Source: Limnoperna fortunei (lineage: Eukaryota > Mollusca > Bivalvia > Mytilida > Modiolidae). From it: a stretch of DNA of 64,000 nucleotides. Of this stretch, positions 14,401 through 22,329 are shown in pieces (the stretch's first letter is position 1; the number at the start of each line of letters is the position of its first letter). The stretch spans positions 37,490,067 through 37,554,066 of the forward strand of contig OX104120.1 of assembly GCA_944474755.1 (NCBI GenBank), read 5' to 3'. A program made the position numbers and the translations under genes. A model generated the notes under the pieces. It ran no database searches. It was not told where the DNA came from and saw only the letters and a program-made list of their open reading frames with translations.

Positions 14401-16178
14401 GGGATCAGCTAGTGATCCTACTGCAGTAGTTGATTCAGATCTTAGGTAAATGTCGTTTATCACAATTTCCACAACTACATGTGAGGTATTTTCAATTTGT
14501 AAATAAGAAAATTTTAAAGAAAAAATTGGTAAAACAATAACTTCCCTAACAATCTTTACCGTTTTAACATTTATATATAAAACAAGAAGAATTAAAAAGC
14601 ATCATGTATATTAATAACATCAGCATCCAGATTTACTAATTGGAAAAAAGGGTGCAAATAAGTTACATAGATATAGTGTCTTTTTACTGATATGAAGCGA
14701 TATTTATTTTAAGAAAAATTGCAAGGAAACCGACTGGACAACAGAGCCGAAAGTGAAAAGCGCAATTACAGATCGGGATTTTCACAAACAAATAGCACAC
14801 GAGCCAAAAACGCAAAAAACAGAAATAAAGAAACCTGAAATCAATAAAAACCATGGGTGTAATCCGGTGATCCGGACAGGTAACAGTGCCTGCCTCTAAT
14901 TGGATACACGTTGAGTTAATAAATGTCATGTGTAATACAAATCTAGTAATAGAAAAGACTACCTTTGACCGAGCGGAATTGTCCGATTGTAATTGCGAAG
15001 TTTGCCATACGATCAATTAAGTCATAGTGACAGCTATACAACTTCTGAATAGATAGCATCAACAGCATTGACTGGTATAGAAATTCGGAATACCGATCGC
15101 TGGATTTAGCATAACGTATAAGTTGTAAAAATGTACACACCAAACGCAGGAGGTGCCAAAATGTTGCTATCGATGAACCTTGAAGTTGACAACAGAATAG
15201 TTGCAGTCATTGTTTTGTCATATTGTCTAGTTTGTAGTTTTCCAGAGTCTATTTCCTCAGTAAGAGGCAGACCCAAGTGTATCCTATTAACACATTTTTA
15301 CTCGACGTAACGATGTCCTGAACACATACCGAAGGGAAAGTTTTCAATTGAAAATTACAGAGTACATTTACACAAATTTTATTGGATTTCATTTGCGTGA
15401 CGTCAGCCTAATAGGTAGTATACACATGAAAACAGACAAAATATAGATGAAATGAAATAGTTTCTTTTGTAGAGAAAATTCTAATAGAATGTGCATCTTT
15501 ACTTCTAGAAAAAGTCTTTGAACAAAAGTCAAACCAATTGCTACTTTCTTGCAAATTGTGTGTTTTCCGTGAAACCCTCTTTAATATTTTAAAGCAAGGT
15601 TTGGAAATACTAACGTCTATTTTTTCTAAAAATCGCTACTGAAAATAAATGTGAATTCAGGTTGGTCATAGAAATGTCAAAACTTATAAACTTAGTTGGT
15701 TGGTGATGTTTTAAAAATATACATAACAGTACGATAACCAATACTAATTATATCTCTGAAGTAAGAAATTTGTATCATACAGATATCAATTTGCGTACAA
15801 ATCTTACCTAGACCTAATTTAAGTTATGAAATAGTAATGGTTAGAATTTGTAATAATCTATCCTAGTCAGCTACAAAGAAAGGTAACATCTGATGATGTA
15901 ATAAGTTTACAATAATTCACATGATTACATAGAAAATTAAATTTATATCGTAGCTAAAATATTTTTTTTCCATTTACAGGGTGAAAGGTATAGAAAATTT
16001 ACGTATAGTGGATGCGTCAGTCATGAGAAACCAGATTGCTGGAGATCCACACGCAGTCGCAATCATGATTGCAGAAAAGGCAGCAGACATTATTCGTAGA
16101 ATTGACACTGTTGGTAAATGGAGGCGACAAATTGCAAGCCTGTTTAAGCCGTTTACAACGAAAACATACAATTATTGA
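2359..16178 (+). CDS. GMC-family FAD-dependent oxidoreductase, gene 1 (11 coding exons, 617 aa)
   Basis: Joined exons: 2359-2482, 4579-4787, 5123-5312, 7762-7890, 9097-9218, 10647-10814, 11009-11159, 12660-12820, 13438-13612, 14220-14445, 15980-16178. All introns are GT-AG and the phases join without a stop. Residues about 4-20 are hydrophobic (likely signal peptide or anchor). YDYIIVGGGTSG (36-48) is the Rossmann FAD motif, with Glu67 ending strand 2 (LLIEAG). WPRGKILGG (115-123) is GMC signature 1 and SAGIINTPQ...SGIG (289-305) is signature 2. [10 protein letters not shown] (440-449) opens the C-terminal domain. His530 and His576 are the expected catalytic pair. The family oxidises alcohols, sugars or choline using FAD; the substrate here cannot be told. 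Length is normal for invertebrate glucose-dehydrogenase-like proteins (about 600 aa). Gene 2 is a close tandem paralogue. I see no frameshift or stop. Confidence 0.9.
2690..3690 (+). repeat. Cluster of R1 repeat copies in GMC gene 1 intron 1
   Basis: A nearly full R1 copy runs about 3080-3505 (GATTGATTGGATGTCTGCTTT..., TTCAGCTATATTCAGGACGGG..., CCCTCCCAGTATGGTCCCAG). Degraded pieces lie at 2690-2830 and 3600-3680. The matching introns at 33480-33850 and 38580-38930 also hold R1 copies. Confidence 0.65.
4579..4787 (+). CDS. GMC gene 1, exon 2 (Rossmann glycine loop)
   Basis: Residues 42-111, entered in phase 1 and left in phase 0. Carries [17 protein letters not shown] and [11 protein letters not shown], the dinucleotide-binding core. 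The acceptor is ttttgtag and the donor is AGG|gtaaaa. Confidence 0.92.
5123..5312 (+). CDS. GMC gene 1, exon 3 (signature 1)
   Basis: Residues 112-174 plus one base. Contains [19 protein letters not shown], then [22 protein letters not shown], all typical of GMC enzymes. The usual SSxxN loop reads CSSLM, so the conserved Asn is Met. The acceptor is ctttctaag and the donor is A|gttagt. Confidence 0.92.
5620..5880 (+). repeat. R1 repeat copy in intron 3 of gene 1
   Basis: TTTAGCCTTTGTAGCGGCTA through GAGCACTGGGAACC, lacking the R1 tail. The gene 2 counterpart at 41190-41545 keeps more of the tail, so the insertion predates the duplication. Confidence 0.65.
5881..7260. other. Intron 3 of gene 1, unique part (no gene seen)
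   Basis: AT-rich intron sequence alignable with 41546-42780 of gene 2. A phrase containing GACAGTGTC and AATTCTTCAA occurs twice (about 6895-6960 and 7045-7100), a local duplication. No exon or RNA gene seen. Confidence 0.5.
7282..7542 (-). mobile_element. tRNA-derived SINE, gene 1 copy only
   Basis: Minus-strand order: GGGCCTCGGTGGCCGAGTGG (pol III A box inside), B-box-like GGTTCGATTCT, the CTCCGGGTACTCCGGCTTCC core, GGCGTTAAAACACC and an A/C-rich tail. It is flanked by a 15-bp direct repeat CCATTCAATAAATGT (7267-7281 and 7543-7557). The gene 2 intron has a similar empty site near 42790. Confidence 0.9.
7762..7890 (+). CDS. GMC gene 1, exon 4
   Basis: Residues 175-217 plus one base. Reads [13 protein letters not shown], the family's YHGxxGPL-like stretch, then the [19 protein letters not shown] helix. 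The acceptor is taacattacag and the donor is G|gtattt. The intron before it holds a SINE absent from gene 2. Confidence 0.9.
9097..9218 (+). CDS. GMC gene 1, exon 5
   Basis: Residues 218-258, ending in phase 0. Reads [17 protein letters not shown], then a helix and [11 protein letters not shown]. This matches the family's G-x-R-x-S segment followed by the strand before the second FAD-binding half. The donor is AAG|gtaaga. Confidence 0.9.
9588..9603. repeat. Short TTTAG tandem repeat
   Basis: Four TTTAG-like units in intron 5. The matching site near 44820 in gene 2 has fewer units. Confidence 0.6.
9604..10640. other. Intron 5 of gene 1, extra block (no gene seen)
   Basis: About 9790-10600 has no counterpart in the shorter gene 2 intron (44499-45015). 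It contains a run of degraded phrases about every 100 bases (TTTTGATGAAAC, CTGTTGAATTTGTACG, GTCACAGTCG), typical of an old dispersed repeat. No coding signal. Confidence 0.45.
10647..10814 (+). CDS. GMC gene 1, exon 6 (signature 2)
   Basis: Residues 259-314, phase 0 at both ends. Contains RAVGVEV, then [23 protein letters not shown]. This is GMC signature 2 with Ile in place of the usual small residue before I-N. Only three residues differ from gene 2. Confidence 0.93.
11009..11159 (+). CDS. GMC gene 1, exon 7
   Basis: Residues 315-364 plus one base. Reads [16 protein letters not shown], the family's VGxNLQDH motif with Gln330 in place of the usual His, then the start of the substrate domain. 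The acceptor is tttttttcag and the donor is G|gtttgt. Confidence 0.92.
11339..11990 (-). pseudogene. 3' remnant of an RT-bearing retroelement, intron 7 of gene 1
   Basis: The minus strand gives [18 protein letters not shown] and EIFTES with frameshifts, then a 3' flank with GTGCACCCATAG and TCGGTCGG that matches 32480-32640. The gene 2 copy at 45715-46160 reads better ([19 protein letters not shown]). The family is the RT group with PMGTNCAPLLADLFLYSYE, seen elsewhere in this window. Confidence 0.7.
11860..12330. other. Block present only in gene 1 intron 7
   Basis: Gene 2 passes directly from GATAAGGGGAAAACGC to TTCGAGTATGTTTTCCG, while gene 1 has about 450 extra bases between the same flanks. 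The block contains TGACGTCA at about 12162 and similar TGACG-rich phrases. Similar TGACG-rich sequence occurs at about 26690-26770. No frame is recognised. Confidence 0.5.
12660..12820 (+). CDS. GMC gene 1, exon 8
   Basis: Residues 365-418, ending in phase 0. Reads [18 protein letters not shown], then [14 protein letters not shown], part of the variable substrate-binding domain. The donor is GAT|gtatgt. Intron 7 before it holds a minus-strand reverse-transcriptase relic shared with gene 2. Confidence 0.9.
13100..13280 (-). repeat. Internally deleted SINE relic, intron 8 of gene 1
   Basis: On plus: TTGTTTGTTTGAATGG, CACTGTCAGCAATTTTTCAGCTAT, then CCAGTTTTTATTAAAGGAGGAAGCC and the reverse of the A-box head (CCACTCGTCCATCGAGGCCC). 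The middle is missing. The orthologous site at 47000-47175 also carries it, so it is older than the duplication. Confidence 0.75.
13438..13612 (+). CDS. GMC gene 1, exon 9 (start of C-terminal GMC domain)
   Basis: Residues 419-476 plus one base. Reads [29 protein letters not shown], the highly conserved entry to the GMC_oxred_C domain. The acceptor is acttttag and the donor is AG|gtattt. Confidence 0.93.
14040..14140 (+). repeat. SINE tail fragment in intron 9 of gene 1
   Basis: CTGGGTTTTCACGGGATACTC, TTCCTTCCCCAATAAAA and GTGGACGCCATGACAT resemble the 3' half of the tRNA SINE core. It is shared with 49488-49560 in gene 2. Confidence 0.55.
14220..14445 (+). CDS. GMC gene 1, exon 10 (first catalytic His)
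   Basis: Residues 477-551 plus two bases. Contains [11 protein letters not shown], aligned with the family's HPVGTCRMG. His530 is therefore the conserved active-site His, but the following GTC is replaced by CTN. Ends in AVVDSDLR. The donor is AG|gtaaat. Confidence 0.92.
14684..15143 (-). pseudogene. 3' remnant of RT retroelement, intron 10 of gene 1
   Basis: The minus strand gives [17 protein letters not shown] and a degraded [10 protein letters not shown], the C-terminal part of the same RT family, followed by its GTGCACCCATGG-type 3' flank. The gene 2 intron carries it at 50170-50650. Many frameshifts. Confidence 0.65.
15980..16178 (+). CDS. GMC gene 1, exon 11 (second catalytic His, stop)
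   Basis: Residues 552-617 and TGA at 16176-16178. Reads [14 protein letters not shown], then [18 protein letters not shown]. His576 sits where many members have Asn. The C-terminal tail FTTKTYNY is specific to this copy: gene 2 stops earlier because of a small indel. Confidence 0.92.
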
Positions 16179-16197
16179 TATTTCGTCCAAAGATATC

Positions 16198-16203
16198 AAT
16201 AAA
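16198..16203 (+). promoter_or_regulatory. Polyadenylation signal of GMC gene 1
   Basis: AATAAA lies 20 bases after the gene 1 stop codon. It is the nearest canonical signal and implies a very short 3'UTR. Confidence 0.55.
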
Positions 16204-17025
16204 AGTATTCTTTCTCTAAATTGTCTAATTGCGATTATTTATAACAATTTAAAACACGCACCTCAAAGAACGCTTACGTAAAATGTTTTTACCTTCATCT
16301 AATGTTTCGTAATACTCCAGACAATGTCATCATTATAATCTACTTTCAACAGGTTTTCAGATATATCATGATTTCAAGTTTAATAGTTTGGGAAAAACTA
16401 GGCCACCGAATTAAGATGTATGAGTTTTAACAAACCTTCCGACGGGTAACAACTCATATTCACCGTAACTAAAAAGCTTTTGATGCTACTTTGAAAAGGG
16501 GGAAGATAAAGGAGCGAAAAAAAGAGTCATATCTTTACAGGAGAATTCGAAAACGTATTTAAACAACTACGTTTACAAAAATAGCATATCTCTCTATGTT
16601 TTGCGTCAGTCAATGAAATTGTTGTTTACAGCGCACCACATATTTAGAGTTGTAGTAGTATACAAGCCGTTGGTATGATTATGTAGTTGCACTCGAACGC
16701 CAATAGACAATTATGTCACGGCCTACTGTTGCTTTTAAGAGCTCATAACTTAACTAATGACGATAATGACATACAAGCATACTAGAATAAAATGTTTTGT
16801 TAAATTGATGCAAAATGTGGACTATTATTAATAAGTTACTAACTCGGACAACTGCCTATTTCACAAAGGAGTGTAGTGCCTAACCGCCACCCCGTGTTAA
16901 GGAAATCAGCATACTATCAGATGCGGTGTATAGTTTGTAAGTTTTACAACTTTATATTTTGCTAGATTTTCTGATCTTTTTAAATTCTCGGCAAGTATAT
17001 TCTCAATGAATCCTAAATTTACACT
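16204..17025. other. 3' flank of GMC gene 1 (no gene seen)
   Basis: Homology with the gene 2 flank continues to about 16919 (GTTAAGGAAATCAGCAT). The downstream phrase TTTGCTAGATTTTCTGATC at about 16957-16975 matches the RT relic at 52388, so the duplicated block probably ended inside that relic. Confidence 0.45.
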
Positions 17026-17309
17026 TACGTCTAAAGGTGCCTCGGTGGCCGAGTGGTCAAGGTAGTTCGTCTACTATTGATCATGTGGACTGTCAACACT
17101 GAGATTGCGGGTTCGATTCTCACTGCAGGCAGGGTGTACTCGACTCCAATCTTAATTGACAAAGATTGCCAGTTTTCCTACCGCTGGTCGGGGGTTTTCT
17201 CCGGGTACTCCGGCTTCCTCCCCAATAAAAACTGGACGCCATGATAAAGCTGAAAAATTGCTGAAATTGGCGTTAAACACCATCAAACAAACAAAAAAAT
17301 ACGTCTAAA
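17026..17309 (+). mobile_element. tRNA-derived SINE with target-site duplication
   Basis: The element is 17036-17299 with TACGTCTAAA on both sides (17026-17035 and 17300-17309). It has a head GCCTCGGTGGCCGAGTGGTC (A box TGGCCGAGTGG), the B-box-like GGTTCGATTCT at about 17110, a CTCCGGGTACTCCGGCTTCC core, a TTGGCGTTAAACACC end and a (CAAA)n tail. The head resembles a class II (Leu/Ser type) tRNA. It looks the most intact of the set. Confidence 0.93.
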
Positions 17310-17574
17310 AATAAGACAATCGTAATTTTACTATTACGTCTACGATTGTTCGTGTACTTGTATAGAAATCGCAATTGTATGCGTTAAAAATCAATTGTAA
17401 AATTTACGCTTTCACACGTAGTGTGACGCCCATACTCAGATAGTTCTCTCACTTTGAAAGTTAAGATATTGAAAACGAAATAATAACCTCAAAGTACTAA
17501 AATTATAACAAATTTTAATTGCATAACATCACAAATCTGTATACTGGTGGAAGGAAATAAGAACTATATATTGG

Positions 17575-17660
17575 CTAAAGTGATATTAAAAATAAATAAA
17601 CAAAATAAATAAATAAAATAAATCAATCAATCAATTAATCAATCAATAAAAAATATAAGT
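17575..17660. repeat. AAATAAAT / CAATCAAT low-complexity tract
   Basis: Runs of AAATAAATA pass into AATCAATCAATCAA. It resembles the tails of the R1/R2 elements but no body is attached. Confidence 0.7.
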
Positions 17661-18056
17661 CATAATATTACAATGGTGTGTTGCTTAGTTTTGAATAGGT
17701 GTATTAATTAAAAAGTAATCAGTCAGAAATTTAACCCAACTTGGAACAAGATCCTTTAAAGGTTGCGTTCCTTTATTGTAACAACTAACGCGAAGTTTCG
17801 TGTTATAATATTGTAATAAAGACGCTAAACCCATTTTAACACAAATAAAAAAGTTTGTTGTACAATCGTATATCATATAGGATATAGAAAAAGTTTTAAT
17901 TTCCGGAACATTTTTTCATAAATTAAGTTGTTGTTTCTTTCTTTTAAAATTACCGTCAAACTCGAACTCGACGTGGTCGACAAAAATTGTTCGAGAAATC
18001 AGAAGTAAGAGAAACCGGGGTTTCTATTATCCTGAAATGGTTCATTACGAACCGGA

Positions 18057-18094
18057 ATCAATATATATATATATATCATATATATATATAATTT
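18057..18094. repeat. (TA)n microsatellite
   Basis: Two TA runs separated by one C. It directly abuts the left end of the Penelope-like relic. Confidence 0.85.
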
Positions 18095-19200
18095 GTGGAT
18101 TACCATCTTCGACCACATGTTGAATCACTCCCATCATTTGTGAAGGACACCACTGACTATCTACAAAAGATGGCAGCCCTGAATCCCCTTCCACCGGATA
18201 ATATGGATGTCACCTCGCTTCATACTAACATTCCTCAAGCTGATGGCAAAGAAGCATGCAGATAGGTCTGGGAAAGTCGTTCAGTTAAAGATCCTCCGAC
18301 TGAATGTTTAGTCGCAATGCTGACATTGGTGCTAAAAAAGAACAACTTCACTTTTAATGGAGACCATTTCTTGCAAATAAATGGAACAGCTATGGGAACT
18401 AAAATGGCTCCATCATATGCCAACATATTTATGGGTAAATTAGAAAAAGAACTTCTCCAATCGTTTATTGAAAAACCACTTTCTTGGTACAGGTTTATTG
18501 ATGATGTTGATATGAAGTGGATACATACTGATGAGGGATTACAAACTTTATCACACGTGCCAATAACATCCATCCCTCTATCAAATTTACTTATGAAATC
18601 TCAAAATCTAGTATATCTTTCCTCGATACTTCCAGCTCCTTATCCGCAAATGGCGAGTTGTCCACTGACCTGTATTCCAAACCAACAGACACCAACCAAT
18701 ACCTTTTACCTAGTAGCTGTCATCCTCCTCATGTGACAAAGAGCATTCCTTATAGTCAAGCTCTTAGACTCCGACGAATCTGTTCCACCGATGATTCGTT
18801 TAAAAGGAGACTAGGGAAATTAAAAGGGCACCTTAGAAGAAGGGGGTACAGGAATAATAACATCAAAAAGAATTTCCAAAAAGCACAACAGACATCGAGG
18901 AGTACCCTTCTTCAAAGAAAAACACAAATGCAATAGAGTTCCCTGCGTACTAACTTACCACCCTTGTTTGGAAAACACAATTAGCACCATTCGTGAACAT
19001 TGGAAATCGATTGAAAAAAATCCCAGATTGTCAAGAATCTTTCCAGAGCCCCCCATGGTTGCGTTTAAACAACCCAACAGTCTCCGGAACTTATTGGTAC
19101 GAGCAGAGATTGCAAAGCCCAGCACTGCCGCTGGCAGAAGTCAGTCTTGTGGTGACAAACGCTGCAAATATACATAGACAACAACAGAGACACAGTATTA
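18091..19200 (+). pseudogene. Penelope-like element reverse transcriptase relic
   Basis: Frames give [35 protein letters not shown], a stop, then [32 protein letters not shown] and RFIDDV. After a frameshift it continues [34 protein letters not shown], then TYHPCLENTISTIREHW and IFPEPPMVAFKQPNSLRNLLVRA, ending near CGDKRCK. This order is the Penelope-type RT, thumb and linker. The GIY-YIG endonuclease is missing, cut off where the LINE's 3' flank begins. At least one stop and two frameshifts. Confidence 0.88.
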
Positions 19201-19639
19201 AAATATACATACATACATGTTAAAACAATATACATAAAACAGCACAGCTACATGTAGCTAAACAACTAGTCAATAAAAAGCAGCAGGTTAAAATAATTTA
19301 TAAAGTATAAAAGCAGGTATTAATAAGCATCTAGTGAGTAAAAATGGCAATGATTAAGCCAGGTTAAGACAATTAAAATATAAAAGATCATAAAAGCATA
19401 AAACAACTTCTTTTGACTTATTATTATATTATTATTAGATACTTTTACCATAATATTATATTATTAGAAACCATTACCATTACCATGGTATTGAACACAT
19501 CAATAGCTGCCAAAAAAGCTATATATATTTATACTGAGAGACATAGAAAGATTAGCACTATATTAAGACAGCAGCTTTAACTCTAAATATAAATGCAGCA
19601 CTATATGTAGAGAATAAATAAGTTATAAGCACAAGCAGG
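19200..19639 (-). other. Probable LINE 3'UTR, low complexity
   Basis: AT-rich, with ATTATTATATTATTATT and CCATTACCATTACCATGG short repeats and a TACATACATACA run at about 19204. It lies between the LINE stop and the end of the Penelope relic, so it is best read as LINE 3' sequence. Confidence 0.5.
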
Positions 19640-22310
19640 TTAAATGCAATCAGAGCAGTGGCATGACTTGCCATCCCATGAGTTAATTAAATTTTTAAAT
19701 TGTTTGAATGAAGATTCATTCCTAAAATGCTCAGGCAGGTCATTCCAGGTTTTAGCAGAAAAATATCGAAAAGATTTTATACCATACCTTGTTGTCCTGA
19801 CACTGTGGAGTTTTTCTGTGTTGTGATGATTAAAAGAATATTTGTGTGTTTTTATTTCAACAAGATCTTGTAAATAGACTGGACTCATTTTGTTAATAAT
19901 TTTAAAAGTTTCTAAAGCAATAGTTCTTATTCTTCTGATTTTAATGGACGGGAGTTCTGATTTTTCAAGTAGTTCTTCATATGTGCTAGTGTTATCATCA
20001 TTAAAAATAAATTTTAAAGCCCTTTTCTGAATTATTTCCATCTTTTTGGTGTTTTGTTCACTGCAGAAGTGCCATGTGACTGGGCAAAAATTAAAGTTTG
20101 AAAGAATAAAAGAATGGTATATTGTTAATTTTCCTAATTTATTAAGGTATTTTCCTAGCCTTTTAAGTACGTTTAGCTGTCTTGATGTCTTTTTGCAAAT
20201 GTTTGTTATATGTGTGTCAAATTTTAGTTGATAGTCAATGGTTACGCCTTATAGTTTTACTTCGTTTTCACATTTAATTATATTATTATTTAAATTAAAA
20301 GTTATATGTTTATCATGTGTTTTATTTCCTATACCTATTGCCTGAAATTTATTGGGATTAGCTTCCATTTGATTATCTTTAAACCAATGAATTAAATTTA
20401 GACTGTCAGTTTCCAAAATATTTATTAATTGTTCTATGTTGTAGCCAGAATAAGAAATTGTGTTGTCATCAGCATAGTTGTATAAAGAACTGTCATTTAT
20501 AAAGTAAAATATATCGTTTAAGAAAATATTGAATAAGGCAGGTCCTACAATTGAGCCCTGTGGGACACCTTTATAAATTTTATCTCAATCACTTAAATTA
20601 TTTCCTATTTTTACACATTGTTTTCTATTAGATAAATAGTTATTTAGAAGTTTCAAACTATCATTTGACAGACCATATGACTTTAATTTATGCATGAGTA
20701 GATTGTGAGGTAGGCAATCGAAAGCCTTAGACAAGTCCATTAGGATGGCTGCTACATATTTATTTTCATCAAGAGCTTTTTTCCAGTCTTCAATAATTTT
20801 TAATAAAACAGTTTGACATCCATATCCTGACCTAAAAGACGACAGAAAGGGGTGGTAAATATTATCAAAATAGTTAACTAATTGATCATAAATTGTTCTT
20901 TTAAAAAATTTAGAGATAAAAGGAAGTATGCTAACTGGTCTATAATTAGTTTTATCAAGGGCATTATTTTTCTTGTGGCATGGTACTACTTGAGCTTCTT
21001 TCAGTTTATCGGGAAATTCAGACGAGGTTATGCTTTTGTTTATTAATCTAGTTATAGGTTTAACAATTATGGGTTTCGCTAATTTTAACAATTTCGGTGA
21101 AATGCCATCTCTTCCTGTTGCTTTTTTAATATTTACTTTATTTAGAAGTTTATTAACATAATTCTCATCAATTTCATTAAATTTTAATTCATGATTTTCC
21201 TGTTTATGTTCATTTATTTTGTTTAGACTAGGGTGGTTATCTATATCTATTATTTTGTCATTTCCAATATCTTTAGCCGTATTTATAAAAAAGTTATTAA
21301 AAGTTTTGGCGACCTCTATTTGATCATTAATTATTTTGCCATTTTCTTCCAGAATTATATCTTTGTTGTTAATAGTGCCCTTATTTGATAGGAATGGTTT
21401 GATAGTAGGCCAGAATTTATCAGATTTTGCTCCTCCAACACATCTGTCTAAGAAATATTTCCTAAAAGATTCTTTTTTATTTTTGTTACTAAATTCCTTT
21501 GGGCTCTGTATTTATCCCAGTTTTTATCAGATTTACAGTTTATATATCTATTATGTAACACTCGTTTTCTATAAATTGACTTTCGAAGTATTCTGTTCAT
21601 AAAAGGGGCAGGTTTATGTAAAGTTTTCCTACTCTTCATTGGTGCGTGTTTGTCGATTATTTCTAAAAAGGGTGTTTCAAAGTTATTATAGGCATTATTT
21701 ACATTACTATCATTTATGTATGATTCAAAGTCTACATTTCCTAAATCATTTAAAAAGTTTTCTTCAGAAAAGTGTTTAAAACTTCTGTCTCTTTTATAAA
21801 CATTACTTCTTTTATCAACATTGCTTTTAAATTGAACTGAAATAAAGTTGTGCACATCACTCACACCACAATTAAAATTTTATACATTCATGCATAGTTT
21901 TGGTGAGTTTGTAAGTATAACATCATTAAGACTAGGATCAGCATTCTTTGTAAAACAGGTTGGCTCTTTAATCAAATTACTCAAGTCAAAAATATCACAT
22001 ATGGATTTTAGGGTAGCAGATTTTTCTGGTTTTATCATATCATAATTCATATCCCCTAAGAACATAAAATTGTCATATTTTGTTGTAATCTTATCACCTA
22101 TGTTAATAAAATCTTTGTTAAATTCACCATCAGTTATAGTTTGAGGTCTATAAATACCTGAAATAAGCCATTTTTCATTACAAATTTTATTTTCAACAGA
22201 AAGAGACTCAATAACGTTAAAGTAAAAAATATCTTTTCTATCACAGGGCAGATCCGATCTTATATACACTGCCAAACCTCCTCCATGTGCATTTCTATCT
22301 TAGGAAGTGT
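19640..22310 (-). pseudogene. 5'-truncated LINE (CR1/jockey-like), endonuclease and RT
   Basis: Read on minus. The endonuclease C-terminal half runs from RNAHGGGLAVYIRSDLPC through FLGDMNYD to LNDVILTNSP (22300-21880). A linker with KHAPMKSRK follows (to 21448). The RT is at 21480-20270, with NYRPVSILPFISKFF, AAILMDLSKAFDCLPH, GVPQGSIVGPALFN and YADD. The C-terminal region has SFILSNFNFCPVTWHF, ALKFIFNDD and TTRYGIKSFRYFSAKTWNDLPE, ending SCHCSDCI. I count three in-frame stops (near 21880, 20580, 20245) and one frameshift near 21470, so it is a fairly young dead copy. Confidence 0.9.
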
Positions 22311-22329
22311 ATTGGTTGGTAGCTTCCTA

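Noticed and set aside
2359..16178. Naming the genes choline dehydrogenase or glucose dehydrogenase
   Set aside because: The motifs prove only GMC membership. The substrate-binding domain is variable and key family residues are changed, so no specific symbol is justified.
17040..17120. A functional tRNA gene (A and B boxes present)
   Set aside because: The boxes belong to a SINE head. There is no complete cloverleaf, and the element has a core, a tail and a target-site duplication.
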